Shown: in pieces, positions 7,684 through 15,139 of the stretch | Layout: each line of letters starts with the position of its first letter | Numbering within the stretch: position 1 is the stretch's first letter | Assembly (NCBI GenBank): GCA_902782895.1 | Contig: CACZPA010000075.1 | Location: 1-18,630 of the forward strand | DNA length: 18,630 nt | Direction: 5' to 3' | Source of the DNA: an uncultured Eubacteriales bacterium | Lineage (GTDB): Bacteria; Bacillota; Clostridia; Lachnospirales; Bianqueaceae | Notes under the pieces: generated by a model | Seen by the model: the letters and a program-made list of their open reading frames with translations, nothing else | The model's database searches: none | What the model was told of the DNA's origin: nothing | Translations under genes and position numbers: made by a program

Positions 7684-9411
7684 ATGGCTTCAGTATTTCA
7701 GGAACATCTGTCGGCCGCGGATAAGCATATCCAGGAGACAGGCCTTCATTATACCTTCGAGAACGTGGGCTCTTTGTCCGGCGGCGATCAAGGGGACGGT
7801 ACGTATAAGAATTATGTGCTGGTCGCGGACTATTCCGACCCGGACGTGATCCGCGTGGATGATACGTACTACATGGTCACTTCGACGTTTCATCTGAATC
7901 CGGGACTGACGATCCTGGAGTCCAAGGATCTGGTGAACTGGAGTTTTACGTCGAATGCGATTGAGGATATGAGCGTCCTGTCGCCGCATTTTTCACCACA
8001 GGCAATGGACGGTTATTCTGCAGGCATCTGGGCGCCGTCGATCCGGTATCACAACGGGACGTTTTACATCCATGTCGGCGGCCCCCTGATCGGACTTGTC
8101 GTCTGCAAGGCAAACGATATCCACGGCCCCTGGACGGTCGAGCGGATGAAAATGACAAAACCATGGACCGGACGCAAGCTGATCGACTGCTGCCCGTTCT
8201 GGGATGACGACGGGAAGGCTTATTTCGCCGCGTCCGAGCCGTATAAGACAGCGGACGCCCAGTGGATAGACTATCATAATTATATCTTTGAGATGTCGGA
8301 GGACGGTGTGACGCTCTTAGACAACGGCGTGATCGTTCACACAGGCTGGGTATCCGAGGCAATGAAAATCTACAAGATCAACGGCTGGTATTATCTATTC
8401 TACTCGGAGTCGCCCGGGGATGAAGGACGTATCCGCAGTCAGTACGCGGCCAGATCCAGGTCGATCTACGGACCGTATCAGATCTGCAAACTGATCCATT
8501 CCCATGGGCGGCCGGATCAGGGCCCGAACCAGGGCGGCCTGGTGGAGGATGTAGATGGCAATTGGTGGTTCCTCTGCCACGGTATGAGCCGCGCGCCGCT
8601 CAGCTCCAACGGCCGGCAGCTGATGCTTCTGCCGGTATACTGGGAGAACGGTTGGCCGATGATCGGAGAGGATCTGGACGGCGACGGTGTCGGCGAAATG
8701 ATCTGGCGGCACAAAAAGCCTGCCTGCAAGAGCCCTGTCACGCCGCATCTGCCGGCTGCGACCGATGAATTCGACAAGCCGGAGCTTGGGCTGCAGTGGT
8801 CCTGGAATCATAAGGACCGGCCGGACCGCTGGTCTCTCACGGAGAGGCCGGGATATCTGCGGCTTAAGGCCTGCAGGCCGGTCGGAAACGGCGGATTCTA
8901 TCGTGCCTGCAATACGCTGACGCAAAGGCTGATGGGGGAAACCGGCACGATCGACACAGTGCTTGACACAAGCGGCATGATCGACGGCCAGTACGCGGGC
9001 ATGTGCCTGCTGGCGGCGCCGTCCTACCTGCTCGGCGTATATCAGAAGAACGGAAAGAAAGTCATCCGCTGGCAGAATTCCCTGTACCGGCTGTCAAATG
9101 ACGTACAGTCTGTAGCGTATGACGATGATTTCTACCAGAAAGACATCTGCGAAGTTCCGGCAGACTGCGGCATGGTATATTTCCGCATGAAGATCCGCGG
9201 AGAAAAAGCCTGTCTGTATTACAGCCTGGACGGGGAAAAATATACCGCAGCGGAAGACTGGCTCCGGTTTGCTTTCTTCGCATGGCGAGGAGGACGTCCG
9301 GGAGTTTTCTCCTACAACGAACTAGAGGAAGGTGGGAACGCGGATTTTGACTATTTCCGCTATGCCATCGACGACGAGACGCCTGCTGCCGGCAGCGTCT
9401 GGGTGGAATAA
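7684..9411 (+). CDS. GH43 glycoside hydrolase (beta-xylosidase/alpha-L-arabinofuranosidase type)
   Basis: A five-bladed propeller glycosidase predicted to act in the cytoplasm on xylose- or arabinose-containing oligosaccharides. The catalytic triad is visible: Asp52 in DYSDPDVI (base), Asp168 in LIDCCPFWDDDG (pKa modulator) and Glu225 in VSEAMKIYK (acid), with the usual 'SDPDVIRVDDTYYM' and 'SKDLVNW' patterns. From about residue 360 there is a C-terminal concanavalin-like domain typical of beta-xylosidase-type GH43 proteins. The first 40 or so residues form an extension without a signal peptide. The ribosome site is weak (AAGGGG ahead of ATG 7684). The 575-residue length is normal for this two-domain form. 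Position between two sugar importers supports cleavage of imported oligosaccharides. Xylosidase and arabinofuranosidase activity cannot be told apart by eye. Confidence 0.9.
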   Translation: MASVFQEHLSAADKHIQETGLHYTFENVGSLSGGDQGDGTYKNYVLVADYSDPDVIRVDDTYYMVTSTFHLNPGLTILESKDLVNWSFTSNAIEDMSVLSPHFSPQAMDGYSAGIWAPSIRYHNGTFYIHVGGPLIGLVVCKANDIHGPWTVERMKMTKPWTGRKLIDCCPFWDDDGKAYFAASEPYKTADAQWIDYHNYIFEMSEDGVTLLDNGVIVHTGWVSEAMKIYKINGWYYLFYSESPGDEGRIRSQYAARSRSIYGPYQICKLIHSHGRPDQGPNQGGLVEDVDGNWWFLCHGMSRAPLSSNGRQLMLLPVYWENGWPMIGEDLDGDGVGEMIWRHKKPACKSPVTPHLPAATDEFDKPELGLQWSWNHKDRPDRWSLTERPGYLRLKACRPVGNGGFYRACNTLTQRLMGETGTIDTVLDTSGMIDGQYAGMCLLAAPSYLLGVYQKNGKKVIRWQNSLYRLSNDVQSVAYDDDFYQKDICEVPADCGMVYFRMKIRGEKACLYYSLDGEKYTAAEDWLRFAFFAWRGGRPGVFSYNELEEGGNADFDYFRYAIDDETPAAGSVWVE

Positions 9412-9427
9412 GATACGAAGAACTGTC

Positions 9428-9468
9428 CCGCAAGAGCAGCAGCGATATTGCCGCTCTTGCGGTTTTTT
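9428..9468 (+). terminator. Intrinsic terminator after the GH43 gene
   Basis: A perfect 10-bp stem (CCGCAAGAGC 9428-9437 with GCTCTTGCGG 9453-9462) has a 15-nt loop and is followed by six Ts. Confidence 0.88.
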
Positions 9469-9603
9469 ATTCCGTAAACAGAGGCCTGGCCAACCGCTTA
9501 ACACCTAATCGCAGTTTCTTGCATAAACGGTGAGCCTTGTCTAACCAACATGTCATATTTAAAAAGACAATTTAAAATTAAACCCATGCAAATCAGAAAT
9601 ACA

Positions 9604-9632
9604 TTGACATCTATACCTGCTTGTGTTATTAT
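9604..9632 (+). promoter_or_regulatory. Strong sigma-A-type promoter of the second transporter operon
   Basis: TTGACA (9604-9609), a 17-bp spacer and TATTAT (9627-9632) in an AT-rich region. The predicted start is near 9639 and the leader is about 44 nt. Confidence 0.8.
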
Positions 9633-9642
9633 TTATACAACT

Positions 9643-9660
9643 ATTGCGGAAGTCCGCAAT
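9643..9660 (+). promoter_or_regulatory. Perfect palindrome at the transcript start, candidate operator
   Basis: ATTGCGGA (9643-9650), spacer AG, TCCGCAAT (9653-9660): eight base pairs, perfectly symmetric, beginning about 10 bp after the -10. A repressor site is the simplest reading; a 5'-end mRNA hairpin that stabilises the transcript is the alternative. No T run follows, so it is not a terminator. Confidence 0.55.
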
Positions 9661-9682
9661 AAAAATACAGGAGGTATAAACA

Positions 9683-11329
9683 ATGAAGAAGGCACTTGCT
9701 ATCTTCCTGGCAGCTGTTTTAGCTATCGGCGTGCTTGCCGGATGTTCCGGCGGCGGAAACAACTCTCAGGGAAACAATTCTCAGAGCCAGGCTTCTACAC
9801 CGGCTAATTCGCAGAGCCAGACTTCTCAGGCTACTTCTACGCCGTCTGAGACCTCTGTTGCCCCGGTTGACGAAGCTCCTTTTGAGATCACCACACTGCA
9901 GCTGTTCTACGAGACAGAACCCCCGAACTACGAGAACAACCCGATTCTGGACTTCGTTGAAGAGCAGTTCAACTTCAAAATGGTCTTCACATGGTGCCCC
10001 AATGGTGAAGGTTCTGAAAAGTTCCTTACCATGATGGCCGGCTCCAATCCGTGCATGATCATGTCCGGTGCCGACGTTACCAGTGAGGCATATTACCGTT
10101 ATGCTACCGGCGGCGCTCTGTGGGATATCACAGATCTGATGGAAGAGCCCCAGTATCAGCTGATCTATGATCGTCTGATGAGCAAGGTTCAGAAGGAATT
10201 CTCCCTGACCGACGGCCGTCGTTACTGCCTGCCCGGCTATGTTCCGGATGCCCGTATCGCGATGATCTATCGTGAAGACTGGGTAGAGAATCTTGGAATC
10301 ACCCTTCCCGACATCATGACCGTTCAGGATTACTATGACCTGGCAAAAGCGTTCACAGAGAACGATCCTGATGGCGACGGTGTTGCCAACACCACCGGTT
10401 TCAACTATGTTGATGACCAGGATAAGGAAGTTTCCTACGGTTTCGACACCGTGGCTGTTGCTCACGGCGCGCCGAACCGTTTCGGCGTCCGCGACGGCAA
10501 GGTTGTCGCGTACTTCATGACCGAAGAATATTACGATACGCTGGAATGGTTCCAGAACATGTATAAGAACGGCTATCTGAACAGCAACTTCATGGAGCTG
10601 TCCTCCGGCCGTAAGTGGGAGCCCATCACGGTTCAGGATCCCGGATCCATCACTGCCGGCTACATGTTCACCACCGCTACCAACTCCTGCGTTCCCGGCG
10701 GTAAGTTCGATACGCTGGTCGCGGTTCATCCCGAGGCCAAGATCGGCTACAAGCTGCTGTCCCTGACTCCTAAGGGAGAGAAGGTTGTTAACTCCAACAT
10801 TACCGGCCTGCAGGGCGGTTATGTATTCCCGGTCAGCGCAGTCGGAACGGAAGAGAATATGCGTCATATCCTCGATATCATCGTTGGCATCCACAGCAAC
10901 AAAGAGACCGCCAAGGCTCTGGACATCGGCCTGAAGGATCTGCACTATACCGAGAATGCCGACGGAACCATCACCATCTCTGAAGAACAGGCCACCAGGC
11001 GTGTCAACGACGGCGGTAAGATCTTCGAGAACATGATTCCGCGTCGTTTCATGGCGGACGATTGGGGTCAGCCCATCTCCGCATGGGACCAGATCCAGTC
11101 TCATTATGAGGAGTGCGCGCAGTACGCAGTCCCCGATATCTCTATCGGAAAGCTGTCTGTAGAGAACACGAATCTGCTTTCCGAGCTGGCTTCCATCATC
11201 TATGATGCACGTCCGCTGGTTATTGAAGGTTCTATGTCCATCGACGACTTCAAGGTAAAAGTAGACGAGTGGCTGCAGCTTGGCGGCCAGGGTATCCTGG
11301 ATGAGCTGACTGCGAATATCGTCGGCTGA
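9683..11329 (+). CDS. Second ABC sugar transporter substrate-binding lipoprotein
   Basis: Captures a second oligosaccharide outside the cell. The 548 residues start with a signal peptide and lipobox LAGC (Cys near residue 21), then a long linker of about 45 residues rich in Ser, Asn, Gln and Thr that tethers the binding domain to the membrane. The rest is a family-1 solute-binding protein with 'FLTMMAGSNPCMIM', 'YCLPGY' and 'YREDWVENLGI' segments. It is clearly divergent from the first binding protein (4046-5650), so the two transporters probably bind different sugars. AGGAGG at 9669-9674 lies 8 nt before the ATG. Codons are strongly biased as in the first binding protein. It is preceded by a strong promoter and followed by a hairpin ahead of its permease genes. 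Confidence 0.92.
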   Translation: MKKALAIFLAAVLAIGVLAGCSGGGNNSQGNNSQSQASTPANSQSQTSQATSTPSETSVAPVDEAPFEITTLQLFYETEPPNYENNPILDFVEEQFNFKMVFTWCPNGEGSEKFLTMMAGSNPCMIMSGADVTSEAYYRYATGGALWDITDLMEEPQYQLIYDRLMSKVQKEFSLTDGRRYCLPGYVPDARIAMIYREDWVENLGITLPDIMTVQDYYDLAKAFTENDPDGDGVANTTGFNYVDDQDKEVSYGFDTVAVAHGAPNRFGVRDGKVVAYFMTEEYYDTLEWFQNMYKNGYLNSNFMELSSGRKWEPITVQDPGSITAGYMFTTATNSCVPGGKFDTLVAVHPEAKIGYKLLSLTPKGEKVVNSNITGLQGGYVFPVSAVGTEENMRHILDIIVGIHSNKETAKALDIGLKDLHYTENADGTITISEEQATRRVNDGGKIFENMIPRRFMADDWGQPISAWDQIQSHYEECAQYAVPDISIGKLSVENTNLLSELASIIYDARPLVIEGSMSIDDFKVKVDEWLQLGGQGILDELTANIVG

Positions 11330-11347
11330 TTTACCACTGCATTATCG

Positions 11348-11376
11348 GAGGGGCAGGCAGATTAGCACTGCCCCTC
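11348..11376 (+). terminator. Hairpin between second binding protein and its permeases
   Basis: A perfect 9-bp stem GAGGGGCAG/CTGCCCCTC (11348-11356 with 11368-11376) has an 11-nt loop and a poor T tract. It most likely limits read-through or protects the binding-protein mRNA, as in the first operon. Confidence 0.5.
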
Positions 11377-11407
11377 TTACCTTATTCTGAGTCGGGGGTG
11401 TAAAAGC

Positions 11408-12340
11408 GTGGCCCAAACAAAACATAAAAAAATGCCTTTGAGCAGAGCCCTGGTTCGCTACAGATGGCTTTATATTATGCTCATCCCCATGCTTGCCTAT
11501 TATCTGATCTTTAAGGTCTATCCTGCCGCGTATCTTGTGATTGCCTTCCAGGATTACTGGCCGACGACGGGTATAACCGGCAGCAAATGGGTAGGACTTG
11601 CCAACTTTGCCAAAATCTTCAAAGGCACAGCTACCTTCAGTTTCTGGCAGCTCTTTTCCAACACCTTGATTTTGGCTGTCTATAACCTGATTTTCTACTT
11701 TCCCGTTCCGATCATTCTGGCGCTTCTGTTAAACGAGGTCAAGCGCCTTGGATATAAAAAAGCCGTACAGTCCATGGTCTATCTGCCGCACTTCCTGTCC
11801 TGGTCGGTTCTGGTTGGTCTGGTCTATGTTTTCCTCGGATCCACCGGACTCGTCAATAAGTTCCTCACACAGGCAGGACGGCCCAATATCGCGCCTTTGA
11901 TGGATCCGCAATGGTTCCGTCCGCTGATCGTCATCGAAGCCATCTGGAAGGAAGCCGGATGGGGCACGATCATCTATCTGGCAGCGCTTTCCGGCGTAGA
12001 CGAGCAGCTCTATGAGGCCGCGGTCGTAGACGGTGCCAACCGCTGGAAACAGCTGTGGCATATCACTTTTCCCGCGATCCGGGGCACGATCATTACGCTG
12101 TTCATCCTTCGCATGGGAAGCTTCATGGATACCGGCTTTGAGCAGATCTACCTGATGAGCAACTCCAAGAACCGAACGCTGTCGCAGGTCTTTGATACCT
12201 ATATCTATGAAGAGGGTATCCGTAAAGCGCATTACAGCTTCTCAACAGCGCTTGGCATCTTTAAATCCATCATCAGCCTGATCCTGGTGATCTCTACCAA
12301 TAAGATCGCCAATCTGGTAGGAGAGGAGGGTGTTTACTGA
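11408..12340 (+). CDS. ABC sugar transporter permease, LplB type (second system)
   Basis: Membrane subunit of the second importer, 310 residues with about six membrane segments. The EAA loop EAAVVDG is at 203-209 and is followed by 'ITFPAIRGTI'. The start is GTG 11408, preceded by GGGGGTG (11394-11400). The next in-frame Met is only about ten residues further on, so the exact start matters little. Its stop codon overlaps the ATG of the next permease by one base (TGATG), showing translational coupling. It resembles the permease at 5780-6715 along its whole length but is clearly not a recent copy. Confidence 0.9.
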   Translation: MAQTKHKKMPLSRALVRYRWLYIMLIPMLAYYLIFKVYPAAYLVIAFQDYWPTTGITGSKWVGLANFAKIFKGTATFSFWQLFSNTLILAVYNLIFYFPVPIILALLLNEVKRLGYKKAVQSMVYLPHFLSWSVLVGLVYVFLGSTGLVNKFLTQAGRPNIAPLMDPQWFRPLIVIEAIWKEAGWGTIIYLAALSGVDEQLYEAAVVDGANRWKQLWHITFPAIRGTIITLFILRMGSFMDTGFEQIYLMSNSKNRTLSQVFDTYIYEEGIRKAHYSFSTALGIFKSIISLILVISTNKIANLVGEEGVY

Positions 12341-13206
12341 TGGCAATGGTCAAAAACCGTTCGGCGGGTTCAAGGATCTTCGATATATTCAACTATATCC
12401 TGCTTGGCTTTATCGGCCTGGTCATGATCTTCCCGCTGGTCTTCGTTATCCTGGGTTCACTCTCCGTTACCGGTATGGTCGGCGGCTTTACCGCGTTCTC
12501 CTGGGACGCGTACAAGTTCGTCTTCGCGACCAAGGCATTGTCCCGAAGCACGGTCAACTCCATCATCATCACCGTCTGCGGAACCGCGATCAATATTTTC
12601 TTCACGTCGTTCACAGCGTACGCGCTTTCCAAGAAATTCCTGCCCGGCCGCGGAGCTCTGATGGGCATGGTCATCTTCTTCATGCTGTTCAATCCGGGAA
12701 TGATTCCCAATTTCCTGACGGTCAATTCTCTGGGACTGCTGGATACCTGGTGGGCCGTATGGCTTCCGACCGCCATCAGCGCCTATAATATGATCATCAT
12801 GAAGAACTTCTTCCAGGGGCTTCCGGACAGTATCGAAGAATCCGCCGAGATCGACGGCTGCAATTATCTGCAGGTTTTCCTGCGGATCGTGCTTCCGATC
12901 TCCAAGGCATCCTTTGCTACGATTATTCTGTTCTATGCGGTCAGCCACTGGAATTCGTATTTCACCGCGATGCTGTATTTGAATGACGATAAAAAGTGGC
13001 CCATTCAGGTGTGGCTGCGCCAGATCATCGTACTTTCCGTCGGCGGCTGGTCCGATAAGGATACACTGTCCGAATACGCGAAGGTGCCGCAGGATTCCGT
13101 TAAATACGCGGTTATCGTCGTCAGCACGCTGCCGATCATTATCGTATATCCGTTCCTGCAGAAGTACTTCGCAAAGGGCGCGCTTCTTGGCTCCGGAAAG
13201 GGCTAA
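12340..13206 (+). CDS. ABC sugar transporter permease, YtcP/LplC type (second system)
   Basis: Partner membrane subunit of the second importer (288 residues, normal length). The EAA-loop equivalent ESAEIDG is at 167-173, followed by 'VLPISKASFATI', and it has the family C-terminus 'YPFLQKYFAKGALLGSGKG'. AGGAGG at 12324-12329 lies 10 nt before the ATG and inside the preceding gene; the start overlaps that gene's stop by one base. It is the last gene of this operon: a GC-rich hairpin and then a strong terminator follow. Confidence 0.91.
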   Translation: MAMVKNRSAGSRIFDIFNYILLGFIGLVMIFPLVFVILGSLSVTGMVGGFTAFSWDAYKFVFATKALSRSTVNSIIITVCGTAINIFFTSFTAYALSKKFLPGRGALMGMVIFFMLFNPGMIPNFLTVNSLGLLDTWWAVWLPTAISAYNMIIMKNFFQGLPDSIEESAEIDGCNYLQVFLRIVLPISKASFATIILFYAVSHWNSYFTAMLYLNDDKKWPIQVWLRQIIVLSVGGWSDKDTLSEYAKVPQDSVKYAVIVVSTLPIIIVYPFLQKYFAKGALLGSGKG

Positions 13207-13225
13207 GACCGTCGCTTCCCGATGT

Positions 13226-13255
13226 GCGTCCGGCAGCATTCTGCTTCCCGGACGC
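13226..13255. other. GC-rich hairpin downstream of the second transporter
   Basis: GCGTCCGG (13226-13233) pairs with CCGGACGC (13248-13255) and a small inner GCAG/CTGC stem can form. There is no T run on either side, so it may block 3' exonucleases rather than end transcription. Confidence 0.4.
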
Positions 13256-13283
13256 GGTAAAAACAGGGACATAAATCCAACAG

Positions 13284-13335
13284 AAAACCTCGTGAGTGCA
13301 TAACGGTTAATCTCGTTGTTCTCACGAGGTTTTTT
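13284..13335. terminator. Bidirectional terminator between transporter operon and small - strand ORF
   Basis: AAAACCTCGTGAG (13284-13296) pairs with CTCACGAGGTTTT (from 13321), with a 24-nt loop. Six Ts follow on the + strand, and the opposite strand also has a TTTT tract. It would end both the transporter mRNA and the convergent small ORF transcript. Confidence 0.8.
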
Positions 13336-13365
13336 CATGGGGACAGATATTCGGTTGTCCTGATA

Positions 13366-13470
13366 TCAGCCCTTGTATTTCCGGTCGTAGAGCAATGCCG
13401 CGAGCAGGAATACTCCGCCGACGATCGTCATGGTCCATCCCGCGAGAAAGTCATTGATCTTTTTTATCAT
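13366..13470 (-). CDS. 34-residue predicted membrane protein, small ORF
   Basis: Begins MIKKINDFLAGWTMTIVGGV, continues with a hydrophobic stretch rich in Leu, Ala and Phe, and ends in a basic tail (YDRKYKG). That makes one membrane segment at about residues 9-28 flanked by charged ends. AGGAGG (13477-13482 on the - strand) lies 6 nt before the ATG, as good as that of the large genes, and a terminator lies downstream. The 'W.MT..GG.FL' pattern recalls the start of some clostridial heavy-metal P-type ATPases, so it may be a remnant of such a gene, but this rests on memory and is weak. It could also be a genuine small membrane protein. No function is assigned. Confidence 0.5.
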   Translation of the reverse strand: MIKKINDFLAGWTMTIVGGVFLLAALLYDRKYKG

Positions 13471-13483
13471 TTCAATCCTCCTG

Positions 13484-13512
13484 TTGACAACATTCTTTAC
13501 TATTTATACATT
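13484..13512 (+). promoter_or_regulatory. Possible upstream promoter of the MFS gene
   Basis: TTGACA (13484-13489), 17 bp, TACATT (13507-13512). The -35 is perfect and the -10 is weak and lies inside a palindrome. Confidence 0.3.
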
Positions 13513-13520
13513 TTATGTAT
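13506..13520. promoter_or_regulatory. Palindrome next to the MFS promoter, candidate operator
   Basis: ATACAT-TTT-ATGTAT (13506-13520) is a perfect 6-bp inverted repeat. It covers the -10 of the weak upstream promoter and touches the -35 of the main one. Confidence 0.45.
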
Positions 13521-13548
13521 TGAAAAAAACAGGGGCCGTCTGTATAAT
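13520..13548 (+). promoter_or_regulatory. Main sigma-A-type promoter of the MFS gene
   Basis: TTGAAA (13520-13525), a 17-bp spacer and a perfect TATAAT (13543-13548). The predicted leader is about 80 nt before ATG 13635. Confidence 0.75.
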
Positions 13549-13634
13549 ACGCGTAACAGGATGACGCGGCCGCAGTAATACCCGCAGTATCCTTTTTTCT
13601 CAGATATATCCAGACAGAGAAAGAGGTCACATTT

Positions 13635-15008
13635 ATGCACAGAAGACTCAGCATACCTCATCCGCTCGGCGATCTTTACACGGAAGCGAATCTGCCTCAG
13701 ACCATCCGCAAGAGCTTGAACGCGATCCTGATGGGCAACCTTTTCGGGACGCTGTCCGGCATTATCTGCAGCAGCGGATCCACCGCGATGGTAGGACTCG
13801 CGACGTCGCTTGGCGCGAACGATATGTTTTTCGGCATTATCACCGCGATCACGCAGGTAGCCGCGCTTCTGCAGATCCCGTTTTCCATGCTGGTGAACCG
13901 TACACATAAGCGCAAAGAGTACATTCTGACGTATGGCCTGGGATCAAGGCTGCTGTGGCTGATATTCGGCTTCGTTCCGCTGATTATCCCGAATGCCGGA
14001 GGCGTGATCAATCTGCGGCTGTGGACGCTGGTTTTCCTGATCGGAATTATCTCCGTCGGCAACTCCATGGTCAACGTCTGCTGGTTCCCGTGGTTCTCCG
14101 ACCTTTCCCCCATCGGCATCCGTTCCCGCTGGCTCTCTGTCCGCGACGCGATCATGCAGGCCAGCAGCGTGATTTTTGGCCTGATTTCGGCTTTTCTGCT
14201 GGATAATCTGCCGGAATCGTCAAGGTACATTATCATCTTCCTGATCGGCGGCACCTGTGCCACCATGGATCTCGCGTGCTTTGGTTTCTGCAAGGAAGTA
14301 TACAATGCCCCGCCGCAGAAAATGTCCTTCTTCGGGGTGTTTAAGGAGGTTTTTGGGAATAAGCGCTTCCGCCGCTTCCTGATCACCTGGACCGTGTGGG
14401 CTTTTGCCATCAATTTCGGCGCGGTATATATGAATCCCTATAATCTGAACGAAATCGGACTGACCTATATGCAGATGATGCTCTTCGGAACCATCGCGGC
14501 TGCGCTTGCGACTATCGGCATGGAGCCGTTGTGGGGACGGATGATCCACCGTTTTGGCTGCAAGCCCGTCATGCGGGTCACTATGTTCGTGGAGGCGGTG
14601 ATTCCGCTTGTCTATCTGATGTCTGTGAAGGGCAGTTTTATTCCGATGCTGCTGATGAATCTGATCGGGGCGATGTTCTGGTGCGGCAACAATCTGTGCG
14701 CGAACAATATGCAGCTTAACTACTCGCCCAATGAGACGCGTGCCTCGTATATCGCGGTTTTTGCCTGTGTGACGGCTCTTGCGGGCACGACGCTCGGCTC
14801 GCTTGCCGGCGGCGCGCTGCTTGACCACTGGAAGGCGGCGGAGACCTTTACCGGCTTCTTTGACCGCTATAAGATCCTCTTCGCGTGTTCCGCGGGCCTG
14901 CGGTTTATGGTATGGCTGTTCCTGATGCCGAGGCTCGAGGACGACAGCACCTATTCGGCAAAAGACGTTCTGAAAAGCTTCCGTCCCCATGTGCGTCGGG
15001 CCAGATAA
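13635..15008 (+). CDS. Major facilitator superfamily (MFS) transporter
   Basis: A polytopic membrane protein of 457 residues with a hydrophobic pattern consistent with about 12 membrane segments; the first begins near residue 30. A basic loop 'VNRTHKRKEY' after the second or third segment matches the MFS cytoplasmic loop between TM2 and TM3. The N-terminal 30 residues are soluble. AGAGGT (13622-13627) is 7 nt before the ATG. It sits alone between its own promoter and a following regulator-like gene, inside a glycan locus, so uptake or export of a mono- or disaccharide is plausible, but the substrate is not readable from the sequence. Confidence 0.85.
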   Translation: MHRRLSIPHPLGDLYTEANLPQTIRKSLNAILMGNLFGTLSGIICSSGSTAMVGLATSLGANDMFFGIITAITQVAALLQIPFSMLVNRTHKRKEYILTYGLGSRLLWLIFGFVPLIIPNAGGVINLRLWTLVFLIGIISVGNSMVNVCWFPWFSDLSPIGIRSRWLSVRDAIMQASSVIFGLISAFLLDNLPESSRYIIIFLIGGTCATMDLACFGFCKEVYNAPPQKMSFFGVFKEVFGNKRFRRFLITWTVWAFAINFGAVYMNPYNLNEIGLTYMQMMLFGTIAAALATIGMEPLWGRMIHRFGCKPVMRVTMFVEAVIPLVYLMSVKGSFIPMLLMNLIGAMFWCGNNLCANNMQLNYSPNETRASYIAVFACVTALAGTTLGSLAGGALLDHWKAAETFTGFFDRYKILFACSAGLRFMVWLFLMPRLEDDSTYSAKDVLKSFRPHVRRAR

Positions 15009-15022
15009 GACCGGACCATCCG

Positions 15023-15070
15023 GCAGACACCTTCTGATTCGCCTGACAGGCGAGACCGCTTGCCGTCTGC
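15023..15070 (+). other. Nested inverted repeats after the MFS gene
   Basis: GCAGAC (15023-15028) can pair with GTCTGC (15065-15070) around an inner TCGCCT-GAC-AGGCGA hairpin (15039-15053). No T run follows, so it is at best a weak or factor-dependent end of the MFS transcript. Confidence 0.3.
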
Positions 15071-15074
15071 GTTA

Positions 15075-15103
15075 TTGTAAGCGATGCGTGACGCGGATAT
15101 AAT
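15075..15103 (+). promoter_or_regulatory. Promoter of the truncated XRE/TPR gene
   Basis: TTGTAA (15075-15080), 17 bp, TATAAT (15098-15103). The start would be near 15110, leaving a leader of about 30 nt. Confidence 0.65.
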
Positions 15104-15139
15104 GAACCCGTAAACAAAAAATATTCAGGAGGATCCGAT

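Noticed and set aside
9719..11104. 461-codon - strand open frame inside the second binding-protein gene
   Set aside because: Antisense shadow; the low-complexity part mirrors the Ser/Asn/Gln linker of the lipoprotein on the other strand.
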